A stretch of DNA of 64,000 nt from Clostridia bacterium (GCA_017444385.1 JAFSWQ010000014.1:62001-126000); one strand, 5' to 3'. Counted from the stretch's first letter, positions 1-11,214 are shown. Translations and numbers: made by a program. Notes: generated by a model not told the origin, from the letters alone.

Positions 1-224
1 TAAAGCTCATAAATCAAAAAGACGCGCCCGTGGTATATTTACTTTGGGGCGCTAACGCAAGAAGCAAAGCGAAACTTATAACCAATCCCAAGCACCTCGT
101 GCTACAATCGCCTCACCCAAGCCCGCTATCCGCTTTCAACGGTTTTTTCGGTAACGGTCATTTCAAAAAGGCGAACGATTTTCTAAACAAATACGGCTTA
201 AACGTTGATTGGACAATAAACTAA
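1..224 (+). CDS. ung: Uracil-DNA glycosylase, C-terminal part (gene starts before the window)
   Basis: This enzyme removes uracil from DNA to start base-excision repair. The open frame (codons in phase with base 3) runs in from the window edge without a stop, so only about the last 73 residues are seen. They carry the family-1 signature: the VYLLWGANA strand, then HLVLQSPHPSPLSA, whose HPSPLS loop holds the catalytic histidine and contacts the DNA, then GFFGNGHF and a final DW. Nothing looks damaged. The stop codon overlaps the start of the downstream glycosylase gene (TAATG), so the two repair genes are probably cotranscribed. The fragment could hardly be another family; only the N-terminal half is unseen. 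Confidence 0.93.
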   Translation, partial: KLINQKDAPVVYLLWGANARSKAKLITNPKHLVLQSPHPSPLSAFNGFFGNGHFKKANDFLNKYGLNVDWTIN

Positions 225-1042
225 TGATAAAGAAAGAAAAAGACAGAATACTAATACAAGATGAATATTTCGATATTCGCTCTACCCTCTATTGCGGGCA
301 GGTTTTTCGTTTCAAAGAGGATAACGGAATTTTCAAAGTATATTCAAAAGATAAATGCGCTACGATTACAGAAGGGGTCAATACCGAGATAATAGGCGAC
401 GTCGACTACTTTTACGATTATTTCGATTTATCCACCGACTATAAAACGCAAGCGGAAAGCATTATCGACAAACCTTTAATTAGGCAAGGTTTAGTAAAAG
501 GTAAAGGCATTCATATTCTCAAACAAGATCCATACGAAACCCTGATATCCTTTATCATAAGCGCAAATAACCATATCCCTCGTATTAAGGGCATAATTGA
601 GCGACTTTGTACTGCGCTCGGCGAAAATAAAGGGGATTATTATGCGTTTCCTACGCCAGAAGCGATGGCAAGTCAAAGCGTTGAGTTTTATAAGAATTTA
701 GGCGCAGGATATCGCGACGTATACCTACTCGACGCCGCTACGAAAGTAGCGAATAAAGAGTTCGACGTCTATTCCCCCTACTCGTTAGATACTCCTTCGG
801 CGGCAAAAGAACTAATGAAAATAAAAGGCGTAGGGCCAAAAGTTGCCGACTGTATTTTGCTTTTTGCTTACGGGAAGCAAGACGTTTTCCCGGTCGATAC
901 CTGGATAAAGAAGGTATATAAAGAGCTTACCGGGAAAGAAGACGATCAAAAGACGATACGCAACTATTTGCTCTCGGTTTACGGCGATCTATCGGGTATC
1001 GCGCAGCAATATTTATTCTACGGCGTGAGAAATAAAGACTAA
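224..1042 (+). CDS. ogg: 8-oxoguanine DNA glycosylase/AP lyase (Ogg1-type)
   Basis: A bifunctional glycosylase that excises oxidised guanine from DNA and nicks the abasic site. The N-terminal part (about residues 1-100) matches the Ogg N-terminal domain, including CGQVFRF near residue 24. The helix-hairpin-helix-GPD domain follows, with GVGPKVADC (Lys206) and FPVDTW (Asp225). The 19-residue gap between these equals that between the catalytic Lys and Asp of human OGG1. I start at the ATG at 224, which overlaps the ung stop, rather than at a TTG 15 bases upstream; this gives 272 aa. No clear SD lies ahead of it, so translation is probably coupled to ung. The substrate is inferred from family membership. 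Confidence 0.93.
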   Translation: MIKKEKDRILIQDEYFDIRSTLYCGQVFRFKEDNGIFKVYSKDKCATITEGVNTEIIGDVDYFYDYFDLSTDYKTQAESIIDKPLIRQGLVKGKGIHILKQDPYETLISFIISANNHIPRIKGIIERLCTALGENKGDYYAFPTPEAMASQSVEFYKNLGAGYRDVYLLDAATKVANKEFDVYSPYSLDTPSAAKELMKIKGVGPKVADCILLFAYGKQDVFPVDTWIKKVYKELTGKEDDQKTIRNYLLSVYGDLSGIAQQYLFYGVRNKD

Positions 1043-1154
1043 ACGAAAATAATTTACTATTCATATAGATTTACATATTATACAACAATTTTAAGTTCAA
1101 TTCGAACGAATTGCGTCCTTATTATATTTAACAATAGTGTCAAAATGGCAAGAA

Positions 1155-1184
1155 AAAAGGGTCGTCGAAACCGACGACCCTTTT
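1155..1184 (-). terminator. Rho-independent terminator after secF
   Basis: A perfect GC-rich stem (AAGGGTCGTCG paired with CGACGACCCTT) around a 4-base loop is followed on the minus strand by a T tract. It lies just past the secF stop. The plus strand also ends in TTTT, so it may act in both directions. Confidence 0.9.
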
Positions 1185-1197
1185 ATTATAGAAAGAA

Positions 1198-2322
1198 TTA
1201 TTTCTTAACTCTCTTATACTTTTTGCTGACGTTTGCTTTAACGTTACGTTTCTTTCTTTCCGCTCTCGGAGTTTCGGTATCGTATTCGTTTTCAAGTTTA
1301 TAAGCGTTCTTCTTCTCGATATAAGCGAAGCGAGCTTTACGCATAGTAACGTAAAGGCTGGGCGCGATAAACAAGGAAGTAAACACACCCGAAATCAAAC
1401 CGAACATAACGGGAAGAGTGAATTGTCTAATGCTGTCAACGCCGATGATAGTCAACAACAAGACGGTGATCATAGTCGTGATCGTGGTCGCGATAGATCT
1501 GTTCAAAGAATCTTGAACCGCAATATCGACTTCGCTTGCAACGTTATCCTTATTCAAACTCTCGCCGCGTAATTTCATACGCTCTCTTACTCTATCGAAT
1601 ACGACTATCGTGTTATTGATAGAGTACGCGACTATCGTAATGAGGGCTGCGATGAAAACGGTGTTAACTTGAATGTGGAATATGATCGTGCAGCATACCA
1701 TCGTCAATACGTCGAAGATCAAACCGACGACTGCGGCGATACCCGACCAAATCTCGAATCTTATCATTACGTAAACGAGAATGACAGCCCAAGTGATCAA
1801 TACCGCGATGATGGCTTCTTTGGCAAGCTTCTTTGCCGCGGACGCGCTTATGGATTGAATACTGATATTATCTTCAGCGGTGATGCTGATAGACGAGAAT
1901 TCGGCGACGATGCCGTTGCTTATCTCTTGGTTAACGGTCTTGATATCCGAATTGCCGTTTTGGTACTTAACGTAGATAGCGGTATCAACGCCCGAACCGG
2001 TACGTTGAGGTTCGCTTACGTCATAGCTTTCGCCGTGTTCGCCCGCTACGTCTTGGATTACTTTAACGATTCGCGTACCGTAATCTTTAAATTGTTCTTC
2101 GGTGAGATCGTTATTGAAACTGACGGTTACCGAGCTACCGCCGGTAAAGTCGAGACCGAGGTTGACGCCCTTAGAAAAATCCTTGTTCACAGCTGCGAAA
2201 ATGGAGAACATTATTATAGTAACGAGAACCATGATCGCGGGAACGAGCATCCACACCTTAGTTTTATTTGCTACGTACAATTTACCGCTTAAAGCGTCGA
2301 GTTTATCATTGATCTTATTCAT
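1198..2322 (-). CDS. secF: Protein translocase subunit SecF
   Basis: An inner-membrane partner of SecD that uses the ion gradient to help late steps of Sec-dependent protein export. At 374 aa it has one N-terminal membrane helix, a periplasmic-type domain with the GLDFTGG motif near residue 57, and a five-helix RND-type core ending in a basic tail rich in Lys and Arg. The SINNTIVVFDRVRE segment is the family hallmark. Its ATG overlaps the 3' end of secD by 8 bases, so translation is likely coupled. Some bacteria fuse secD and secF; here they stay separate. Confidence 0.97.
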   Translation of the reverse strand: MNKINDKLDALSGKLYVANKTKVWMLVPAIMVLVTIIMFSIFAAVNKDFSKGVNLGLDFTGGSSVTVSFNNDLTEEQFKDYGTRIVKVIQDVAGEHGESYDVSEPQRTGSGVDTAIYVKYQNGNSDIKTVNQEISNGIVAEFSSISITAEDNISIQSISASAAKKLAKEAIIAVLITWAVILVYVMIRFEIWSGIAAVVGLIFDVLTMVCCTIIFHIQVNTVFIAALITIVAYSINNTIVVFDRVRERMKLRGESLNKDNVASEVDIAVQDSLNRSIATTITTMITVLLLTIIGVDSIRQFTLPVMFGLISGVFTSLFIAPSLYVTMRKARFAYIEKKNAYKLENEYDTETPRAERKKRNVKANVSKKYKRVKK

Positions 2323-3667
2323 GGTCCGCTCCTTCTGCTACGTAAGCATTAGATAAATTGAATAATCCCGCAGCATTCTTTTTGTTTTGGCACAAGCAGT
2401 ACATACTGTAAACGAGTACGCGAGTTACGAACATTGCGGTGATGATGGAGATAATAACACCGATCATCAAAGTTATCGCGAAACTCTTTATAGACGAACC
2501 GCCGACGAAAAGCATTATGATACAACCTAACAAGGTAGTAATGTTACCGTCCAAAATAGCGGGGGTTGCTTTTTTGAAACCTTGCTTGATAGCCGAGTGA
2601 ACGCTAAGCCTTTGCGCGTTTGCGTCACCGCCGATATCGACCAAGCGGGTTGTATTCTTATATTCGTCTCTTATACGCGAGAATACGACTATGTTCGCGT
2701 CGACCGCCATACCTATCGAAAGGATGATACCGGCGATACCGGACAAAGTCAATTGTACCCAAGGGAATATCGCAAGGAAGAAGATATAGAAAGTCGTGTA
2801 AATCAAGAGAGCCAAACTTGCGCTGACGCCGAGCATCTTATAGAACACTATCATAAAGACGATAACGAGAGCGAGACCGACGAGACCTGCGATAATAGAA
2901 GTTTTCAAAGAGTTAGCGCCCAAGCTCGCGGTGATGGTGTTGCTCTCGACGAGGGTAAGTTCAACGTCGAACGCGCCCGCTTGAATTTGGGTAGCGAGTT
3001 TATAAGCGTCTTCATAGGAATAGTTACCGGTGATTATGGCTTGTCCGTTGGAGATTACCGAGTTAACGGTAGGTCCTAAGTACCATTCGCCGTTTATCCA
3101 TATATTCAAAGCCTTATTGAGTCTTTCCGAGGTAGCATTGGCAAACTTGGTCGTACCTTCGTCGTTAAATCTCAAAGCGACTACGAATTGGTTGTCGTTG
3201 TCGCGAGAAACGTAAGCGCTTTCCAAGTCTTTACCGGTTACGTAAGCGGCGGTGGTGATCTTCTCGTCTTTGCCTTCCGCTCTGAACTCAATAGACGCGG
3301 GACGACCGATAAGGTTGAATATTTCTTCGGGATCGTCCACGTCGGGGACTTCTACTCTTATACGAGTACCATTGTCTTCCAATTCTACGATTGCTTCGGT
3401 GTAGCCTTTATCGAAGAGTAATCTCTCCAACGCGTCGGCTGTTCCTTCCATTCTGTTAGCCAAATCTTCGGTATCCGCTGCTTTGGGCTCGAAAACAGCA
3501 TAAACGCCTCCTACGAGGTCGAGCCCCAAGGAGATGTTCTTAGGATACGCAACGTAGTCGTAAACGCCAAGTTCGCCTTTGTCCAAAGACACGAAAGCGA
3601 AGACGACGCCTAAAACTATCAAAGCGGAAAAAATGGCTAAAACCACGATTGCCGTTGATTTTTTCAC
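2315..3667 (-). CDS. secD: Protein translocase subunit SecD
   Basis: Works with SecF in the membrane to drive protein export. The 450 aa protein has one N-terminal helix, the GLDLVGGVYAVF motif, a periplasmic P1-type domain, and a C-terminal five-helix bundle with GMAVDANIVVFSRIRDEY, which carries the family's conserved Asp. The start is GTG, supported by an AGGAGG ribosome binding site 8 bases upstream. A strong promoter lies just ahead. The distance to yajC is only about 2.5 kb, with the SCIFF genes between, which is a common Clostridia arrangement. Confidence 0.97.
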   Translation of the reverse strand: MKKSTAIVVLAIFSALIVLGVVFAFVSLDKGELGVYDYVAYPKNISLGLDLVGGVYAVFEPKAADTEDLANRMEGTADALERLLFDKGYTEAIVELEDNGTRIRVEVPDVDDPEEIFNLIGRPASIEFRAEGKDEKITTAAYVTGKDLESAYVSRDNDNQFVVALRFNDEGTTKFANATSERLNKALNIWINGEWYLGPTVNSVISNGQAIITGNYSYEDAYKLATQIQAGAFDVELTLVESNTITASLGANSLKTSIIAGLVGLALVIVFMIVFYKMLGVSASLALLIYTTFYIFFLAIFPWVQLTLSGIAGIILSIGMAVDANIVVFSRIRDEYKNTTRLVDIGGDANAQRLSVHSAIKQGFKKATPAILDGNITTLLGCIIMLFVGGSSIKSFAITLMIGVIISIITAMFVTRVLVYSMYCLCQNKKNAAGLFNLSNAYVAEGADHE

Positions 3668-3712
3668 AACATAGCCTCCTAAAACATACTGTATTATTAT
3701 AATACTTATAAT

Positions 3713-3741
3713 ATTATATATTTATCTTACGATATAGTCAA
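3713..3741 (-). promoter_or_regulatory. Sigma-A-type promoter for secD-secF
   Basis: TTGACT and TATAAT separated by exactly 17 bases on the minus strand, about 45 bases upstream of the secD start. Confidence 0.8.
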
Positions 3742-3835
3742 TAAAAAACACTCACTTTTTCGCGTGACAAACGCAAAAAAATCATATTTTTTCAGTTACT
3801 TCCGTCTTACGAGCGGGAAATAGCAGACCTTTACG

Positions 3836-3866
3836 AAAAACGGAACGCAAAACAAAGCGCTCCGTC
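3836..3866 (-). terminator. Terminator after the SCIFF maturase gene
   Basis: The stem ACGGAGCGC / GCGTTCCGT (one mismatch) is followed by TTTTT on the minus strand, about 35 bases past the maturase stop. Confidence 0.7.
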
Positions 3867-3899
3867 ATTTTTACAAGTTGAAAGCCGATCAAGAGACGC

Positions 3900-5252
3900 T
3901 CAAATGCCTTTTTCCTTGCAAATGGAATGTATCGCAAGCGACACTTCAAGGCGTTTTCTCATCATATCGCAAGCCGCTTGATAGGGTTTGCGGATATCGC
4001 CTTCGAAGTTAATAGCGGAAGCGGTGCAACCCCCCGAACAATAATACTTGGCGAAACAATTCTCGCAACCTTCTTTACTGTAAACCGTATTGTCACGGAA
4101 GTATTCCTGCACTTCGGGTACGAAAGTCTTTTCTAAAACGTTCCCCATAAAGTACTTCTTGTCGCCGCCTACGAATTGATGACACGGATAGATATCGCCG
4201 ACGGGGCTTATCGCAAGATACTCGCAACCTACGCCGCATCCCGACAAACGCTTACTCAAACAAGGAGTGGAATCGAGGTCTATCATAAAATGGAAGAAAT
4301 TGAAAGGCTTGCCCTCTTCTCTCTTCTTTATGAACGCGCGCGAAAGCTTCTCGTATTCCTCAAGAATAGCGGGCAACTGGTCTTTACGAATCGCCAAGGG
4401 ATGACCTTCGGGTAATACGACGGGCTCGACGGATATTTGATCGAAATCTTCGGCAAGCGTCAATACGTCCTCGCAAAAGTCGATATTTTTAGAGGTAAAC
4501 GTACCTCTGACGTAGTATCTCTTGTCCTCTCTTACCGCGCGGAACTTCTTTGCGTTATTCATAATAACGTCGTAACACTCTTTACCGTTACGCGATTTTC
4601 TCACCGCGTTGTGTACGTCTTTACGGCCGTCTATACTCAAAACGACGTTATCCATTTCTCTATTAAGGAAATCTATCGCGTCGTCCGAGAGTAAGAGACA
4701 GTTGGTCGTCATAGTGAAGCTGAACTCTTTGCCGGTTTCCTTTTCCCGCCCTCTCGCGTAGGCGACTATATCCTTTACCACGTCGAAGTTGAGTAAAGGC
4801 TCACCGCCGAAAAAGTCGATTTCGAGCGAATGACGATTACCCGATTTTTCTATAAGAAAATCCACCGCCGCTTTACCTACGTCCAAAGTCATATAGTCGC
4901 GAGCGGTATTATAAGTACCTTCTTTTGCAAAACAATACTCGCAACGCAAATTACAATCGTGGCAAATATGCAAGCAAAGCGCCTTTACTATACTCGACTT
5001 TCTGAACGGCGACTTAACGTCGGTTTTCAAAAGGTTTTCCTTTTCGAGTTCTTCTACCTCTTCAAGCACGGACGCAATATCTTCTTTCGACAAAAGCTCG
5101 TACTCTTTCTTTTCCTCTTCGGTAAGAGTTTCGTATCTGTTTTTGATAACAAGAAAAGCAGCATTATCTACCGAATAGAGACTGCTGCTAAAAGGATGGA
5201 AGACATAATAATAGGTTTTGCCTTCGTAATCGTATTTGAATGAATGCGTCAA
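3900..5252 (-). CDS. scfB: SCIFF peptide maturase, radical SAM/SPASM enzyme
   Basis: A radical S-adenosylmethionine enzyme that installs a thioether crosslink in the SCIFF peptide encoded just upstream. At 450 aa it has an N-terminal peptide-recognition region (residues 1-85). The CX3CX2C cluster is Cys100, Cys104 and Cys107, and DFFGGEPLL is the SAM-binding GGE-type motif. The Cys-rich C-terminal SPASM region includes CGVGCEYL, YPCHQF and CENCFAKYYCSGGC. The best start is a TTG two bases after the SCIFF stop, with an AAGGA-like site inside the SCIFF end, so translation is probably coupled to the peptide gene. The crosslinking role comes from characterised homologues (CteB type). The biological purpose of SCIFF is still unknown. 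Confidence 0.95.
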   Translation of the reverse strand: MTHSFKYDYEGKTYYYVFHPFSSSLYSVDNAAFLVIKNRYETLTEEEKKEYELLSKEDIASVLEEVEELEKENLLKTDVKSPFRKSSIVKALCLHICHDCNLRCEYCFAKEGTYNTARDYMTLDVGKAAVDFLIEKSGNRHSLEIDFFGGEPLLNFDVVKDIVAYARGREKETGKEFSFTMTTNCLLLSDDAIDFLNREMDNVVLSIDGRKDVHNAVRKSRNGKECYDVIMNNAKKFRAVREDKRYYVRGTFTSKNIDFCEDVLTLAEDFDQISVEPVVLPEGHPLAIRKDQLPAILEEYEKLSRAFIKKREEGKPFNFFHFMIDLDSTPCLSKRLSGCGVGCEYLAISPVGDIYPCHQFVGGDKKYFMGNVLEKTFVPEVQEYFRDNTVYSKEGCENCFAKYYCSGGCTASAINFEGDIRKPYQAACDMMRKRLEVSLAIHSICKEKGI

Positions 5253-5254
5253 AA

Positions 5255-5422
5255 TTATTTGTCCTTGTTTTCTTTACGATTGATACGTTCTTCTTGTTTG
5301 CAAGTTTGATTGCCTACGGTGCAACTGGTCTTGCAAGCGGATTGGCAACTGGATTGGCATTCGCCGCAACCAACTACGGAACTTTTTCTTTCGGGTCTTG
5401 AAACGGTGGTGATGTGCTTCAT
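5255..5422 (-). CDS. scfA: SCIFF ribosomally made peptide precursor (six cysteines in forty-five)
   Basis: A 55-residue precursor read by translating the minus strand. It starts MKHITTVSRPERKSS and then has six cysteines at residues 19, 22, 26, 30, 34 and 41, ending in a charged, Lys-rich tail. This is the near-invariant SCIFF pattern of Clostridia. The adjacent radical SAM enzyme is known in this family to make a Cys-to-Thr type thioether bond. The start is supported by GGAGG spaced 7 bases from the ATG and by its own promoter at 5452-5480. Its stop lies 2 bases before the maturase start. Identity is certain; function in the cell is not known. Confidence 0.95.
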   Translation of the reverse strand: MKHITTVSRPERKSSVVGCGECQSSCQSACKTSCTVGNQTCKQEERINRKENKDK

Positions 5423-5451
5423 AAATAGCCTCCATTTGTTTTGATAACTAT

Positions 5452-5480
5452 ATTATATATGTAAGCGAAGAAAATTTCAA
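5452..5480 (-). promoter_or_regulatory. Promoter for the SCIFF operon
   Basis: TTGAAA and TATAAT with a 17-base spacer on the minus strand, about 30 bases upstream of the SCIFF start. The peptide and maturase can therefore be transcribed separately from the membrane protein and yajC upstream. Confidence 0.75.
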
Positions 5481-5564
5481 GCGTTTTTACAAAAATTATA
5501 CTTATAAGCGTCTAACTTTATATTAACTTCGCCGAGGAAATAAGAAGCCGCGCCGTAAATTCGT

Positions 5565-5963
5565 TCAAGCTGTTTTTCTCTTTAAGCCTTTTAGGTTTAC
5601 CGCAAGTATTCCCGAAGCGGCGCCTGCGCCGAGACCGATGAGAAAATCGAATACGCTCAACTCTTTGAAATCGAGTTCGCCCGAAACGAGTGAGAATATC
5701 GCAAAAGATAAAAGGGTATAGCACAATCCTACGATAAGCCCTGCGACTACTCCGAGTTTTTGGCGTTTGAATCCTATCAATATGCCGAAGAATAAAGCGA
5801 CTACTTTTATTACTTGATTTATCGCGGTCACTACTCCGTCGCTCATCGGCGCATATTTAGCGATAATAGCGAGTATCAATACCGCAACTACCGAAAAAAC
5901 CAAACTGAACAAAAGCCCTTTTAATATATTCAACACGCTCGTTTTTATATTCGATCTATCCAT
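5565..5963 (-). CDS. TIGR04086 family membrane protein (function unknown)
   Basis: A 132 aa protein with about four membrane helices: roughly residues 15-36, 50-64, 70-92 and 103-125, the last two Gly-rich. Its length, helix pattern and position between yajC and the SCIFF genes fit the TIGR04086/DUF3792 family of Clostridia and Bacilli, whose members often sit beside yajC. No catalytic residues are evident. The GGAGG site 6 bases ahead of the ATG supports the start. Closeness to YajC and SecDF hints at a link to export, but this is inference from position only. Confidence 0.75.
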   Translation of the reverse strand: MDRSNIKTSVLNILKGLLFSLVFSVVAVLILAIIAKYAPMSDGVVTAINQVIKVVALFFGILIGFKRQKLGVVAGLIVGLCYTLLSFAIFSLVSGELDFKELSVFDFLIGLGAGAASGILAVNLKGLKRKTA

Positions 5964-6025
5964 AATTACCTCCTTAACGCCTTATAATCTATGCGGACAA
6001 GAGGTTGATTATGCCTTTTTATACG

Positions 6026-6163
6026 AAAAAAGGATCGCTAAATACTTTCGTTTTACCCGAAAGATAAACTCAACTCGTTACGCTCGCTCGATAGTTTATT
6101 TCGACGTAAGCGAAATTACGAATTCGATTTTCGGTACGAAGATTTAACGATCCCTTTTCAAAA
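6026..6163. repeat. Nested inverted repeat between yajC and the TIGR04086 gene
   Basis: Outer arms AAAAAAGGATCGCTAAAT (6026-6043) and ATTTAACGATCCCTTTT (6142-6158) pair with few mismatches. Smaller inverted repeats lie inside, for example around CTTTCG/CGAAAG at 6046-6062. On the minus strand the outer stem ends in a T tract, so it could be a large yajC terminator, a folded RNA or a small palindromic repeat. Confidence 0.5.
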
Positions 6164-6171
6164 CTCGGCGA

Positions 6172-6627
6172 TTAGATCGCGTCGTCTTGGTCTTTCTTTA
6201 CTTCCTTGACTTCTTCGGTCGCGGCTTCGGAAGTTTCTTCGCCTTCTTTAGCTTCAACGACTTCTTCGGCCTTAGCTTCCGCTTTGGGTTGGTTAGCGGC
6301 GGCTGCCTTTTGGGCGGCGGCTTGCGCTTGGGCGGTCAAGTTAACTGCGATCGCTTCGCGGTTGATGGTGATAACTACGGGTGCGCCGGGGGTGCCAACG
6401 TCAAGCTCGATGGTACCGTCGCTGTAAACCTTGGTGATAACGCCGATCAAACGACCGATGGTCATAACCTTGGTGCCTACGCGAAGGTTATCTTGCATTT
6501 GTTGATATTCTTTTTGTCTCTTTTTGTTGGGGAGAACGGTGAGCAAAATCATACCGACGATCATAACGCCGAAGATGACCCAAACTACCCAGTTGCCCAT
6601 TGTGGTTTCGCTTATCAAATTAAACAT
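6172..6627 (-). CDS. yajC: Sec accessory protein YajC
   Basis: A small membrane protein associated with SecDF in protein export. It has 151 aa with one N-terminal helix (about residues 12-30) followed by the PNKKRQKEYQQMQ stretch and the compact YajC domain containing LRVGTKVMTIGRLIGVI. Residues 103-151 form an Ala/Glu/Lys-rich acidic tail longer than in typical ~100 aa family members; it looks unstructured. The gene has its own promoter and a GGAG-type binding site, and lies downstream of tgt as in many bacteria. Confidence 0.93.
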   Translation of the reverse strand: MFNLISETTMGNWVVWVIFGVMIVGMILLTVLPNKKRQKEYQQMQDNLRVGTKVMTIGRLIGVITKVYSDGTIELDVGTPGAPVVITINREAIAVNLTAQAQAAAQKAAAANQPKAEAKAEEVVEAKEGEETSEAATEEVKEVKKDQDDAI

Positions 6628-6656
6628 AAATCAGTCTCCTAATATTTATTATAATT

Positions 6657-6685
6657 ATTGTACCATGTTTGCGCTTATTTAGCAA
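6657..6685 (-). promoter_or_regulatory. Promoter for yajC
   Basis: TTGCTA and TACAAT with a 17-base spacer on the minus strand, 30 bases before the yajC start and 39 bases past the tgt stop. Confidence 0.65.
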
Positions 6686-6723
6686 GCGTTATTCTATATT
6701 TCAGTAAAAGCCGTGAAAAATCG

Positions 6724-8877
<2,154 letters not shown>

Positions 8878-8888
<11 letters not shown>

Positions 8889-9885
8889 CTTGAGGCCTCA
8901 ACCATTCCTTATCGGCGGGAATGGGTTTTGATAAATGTTTATACGCGGCGGCGAGAGCCACTCTACCTCTTGCGGTACGGGCGATAAAGCCAATTTGCAA
9001 TAAATAAGGCTCGTAGACGTCCTCGATAGTGGAAGTGTCTTCACCAGTCGAAGCAGCGAGAGTATCTAATCCCACGGGACCGCCGTTGTATTTATCTATG
9101 ATATTTTCGAGTATTCTTCTATCTAAATAGTCGAGCCCCATACCGTCAACGTCCAAAGCGGTCAACGCTTTTTTCGCGTGGTCTAAAGTGATTAGCGACG
9201 AATTCTCAAAGTCGGAAAAATCTCTGACTCTCTTCAAAAACCTATTCGCTATTCTCGGCGTACCGCGGCTTCTCATCGCTATCTCGACGGCAGCCGAATC
9301 CATTATCTCTTTTCCAAGCACTTTCGCGGAACGAGTGACTATCCTCGTCAATTCTTCTTCATTATAGAGTTCGAGCCTCTCAACGATGCCGAATCTATCT
9401 CTTAAAGGCGAAGTTAGCATACCCGCTTTAGTAGTCGCGCCTATGAGCGTGAATTTATTTATGGTCATTCTCACGCTTTGCGCGGAGGGTCCTTGACCGA
9501 AAACCACGTCTATCGCATAGTCTTCCATTGCGGGATATAGCATTTCTTCAACCGCGGGATTAAGCCTGTGTATCTCGTCGATAAAAAGAACGTCGCCTTC
9601 TTCGAGATTGCTCAATATGGAAGCAAGATCGACCGCTTTTAATATCGCGGGACCCGAGGTGACCTTGATATTCGCACGCATTTCGTTTGCGACAATGTTC
9701 GCCAAAGTGGTCTTACCTAATCCGGGGGGACCGTACAAAAGGATATGATCCAAACAATCCCCGCGCTTTTTAGCGGCGTGGATATAGACCTTGAGATTAT
9801 TCTTGATCTTCTCTTGACCTACGTAGCTGTCGAATGATTGCGGCCTTAATACGAGGTCTTCGGAATCTTGGAATATATCGCTCAT
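8878..9885 (-). CDS. ruvB: Holliday junction branch migration helicase RuvB
   Basis: The hexameric AAA+ motor that drives branch migration with RuvA during recombination and fork rescue. At 335 aa it carries Walker A (GPPGLGKTT, about residue 50), Walker B (LFIDEIHR), the GATTKAGML sensor region and the C-terminal winged-helix with [10 protein letters not shown]. It overlaps ruvA by 4 bases (ATGA-type coupling) and queA by 11 bases. The RuvC partner is not in this part of the operon. Confidence 0.98.
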
Positions 9886-10466
9886 TTTTTCAATCCTTTA
9901 AGAACGGTTCTTATAATTTCCGCAAGATTATCGGTTTCCGCCCTTGCTTTCAGGACGGCTTCATATGCTTGCGAGCGAGGAAGTCCCATATTTTCAAGAG
10001 CTACGAGCGCGTTATTAACTACCGCGTCAACGGTGGAATTAACGGGCGTACCGACCGATAATAGTTCGTCGTCAACGTTTTCTTTAAGTTCGAGTACTAT
10101 TCTTTCGGCGGTCTTTTTGCCTATGCCTTTTATCTTTGCGAGAGTTTTAACGTCCCCGCAAACGATAGCGTTCGTCAAACTCGAAACGTTTATACCGGAC
10201 AATACCGCAAGGGCGAGTTTAGGCCCCACGCCCGAAACCGACGTGAGTTTCAAAAACATACTCTTCTCGGCGGCTGTCGCAAAGCCGTAAAGGGATATAT
10301 CGTCCTCTCTAACGAGTTGATATAAAAACAATTTAGTTTCCGCGCCGAGTCTAAGGTATGACAAAGTAGTGGTCGAGACCGATATCTCGTAACCGAGACC
10401 GGCGCATTCCACCACTACCAAGCCTTCGCTTATATCTTCGACGGTACCCTTGATATAAGAATACAT
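9882..10466 (-). CDS. ruvA: Holliday junction recognition protein RuvA
   Basis: Binds the four-way junction and loads RuvB. The 194 aa protein has an N-terminal OB-fold ([12 protein letters not shown]...), two helix-hairpin-helix segments ([13 protein letters not shown] and [15 protein letters not shown]), and a C-terminal domain that contacts RuvB. It starts 5 bases after the yebC stop and overlaps ruvB by 4 bases. Confidence 0.97.
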   Translation of the reverse strand: MYSYIKGTVEDISEGLVVVECAGLGYEISVSTTTLSYLRLGAETKLFLYQLVREDDISLYGFATAAEKSMFLKLTSVSGVGPKLALAVLSGINVSSLTNAIVCGDVKTLAKIKGIGKKTAERIVLELKENVDDELLSVGTPVNSTVDAVVNNALVALENMGLPRSQAYEAVLKARAETDNLAEIIRTVLKGLKK

Positions 10467-10471
10467 CTAAA

Positions 10472-11212
10472 TTACTCTTCTTCCTCTTCTTCGGGAAGAT
10501 TAGCGTTGTGATAAACGTTTTGAACGTCGTCGTTATCCTCTAACATATCGATAAGCCTTATGACTTTCTTCGCCGTTTCATCATCGGGCGTAACGGTGTT
10601 TTGAGGAATGAGTTCTACGCCGCTCGAAATGATATTTAGACCGGCGTTTTCGAGCGCCTCTCTCGTTTGGGAATATCCCGCGGGAGTAGTGATAACTTCG
10701 TAAACGCCTTCTTCGGTGATAACGTCGTCCGCGCCTGCTTCCAAAGCCATCATCATAAGGTCGTCCTCTTCCAAGCCTTGCGAATCTATAACGATAACGC
10801 CTTGTTTATTGAACATAAAGGATACGCAACCGTTGTTGCCGAGTTGTCCGCCGCACTTATCGAAATAGTGACGAACGTCGCCTACGGTACGGGTCTTATT
10901 GTCGGTAAGACATTCGACGATAACGGCTACGCCACCGGCGCCGTATCCTTCGTAAGTAACTTCTTCGTAATTGACGTTTCCGAGTTCGCCCGAAGCCTTT
11001 TGGATGCTTCTCTTGATATTGTCGTTAGGCATATTCGCGGCTTTTGCTTTCGCGATAACGTCTCTTAATCTCGAGTTAGAGTCGGGATTCGATCCGCCTT
11101 GCTTAACGGCGATAGCGATCTCTCTACCGATTTTAGTAAAGGTATTGCTGCGTTGGGCGTCGCCCTTCGCTTTCTTATTCTTAATATTAGCCCATTTGCT
11201 ATGACCGGACAT
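10472..11212 (-). CDS. yebC: YebC/PmpR family protein (regulator or translation factor)
   Basis: A 246 aa member of a nearly universal family. The start MSGHSKWANIKNKKAKGDAQRS is diagnostic. Family members have been reported as transcriptional regulators and, more recently, as factors that relieve ribosome stalling at prolines; sequence alone does not say which applies. The C-terminal end is very acidic (EEEEEE). A strong AGGAGG site precedes the ATG. It sits directly upstream of ruvA, a widespread arrangement. Confidence 0.94.
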   Translation of the reverse strand: MSGHSKWANIKNKKAKGDAQRSNTFTKIGREIAIAVKQGGSNPDSNSRLRDVIAKAKAANMPNDNIKRSIQKASGELGNVNYEEVTYEGYGAGGVAVIVECLTDNKTRTVGDVRHYFDKCGGQLGNNGCVSFMFNKQGVIVIDSQGLEEDDLMMMALEAGADDVITEEGVYEVITTPAGYSQTREALENAGLNIISSGVELIPQNTVTPDDETAKKVIRLIDMLEDNDDVQNVYHNANLPEEEEEE

Positions 11213-11214
11213 AA

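Noticed and set aside
6187-6642. Phe/Gly-rich frame opposite yajC
   Set aside because: It mirrors the Lys/Glu/Ala-rich tail of YajC and has no credible start site.
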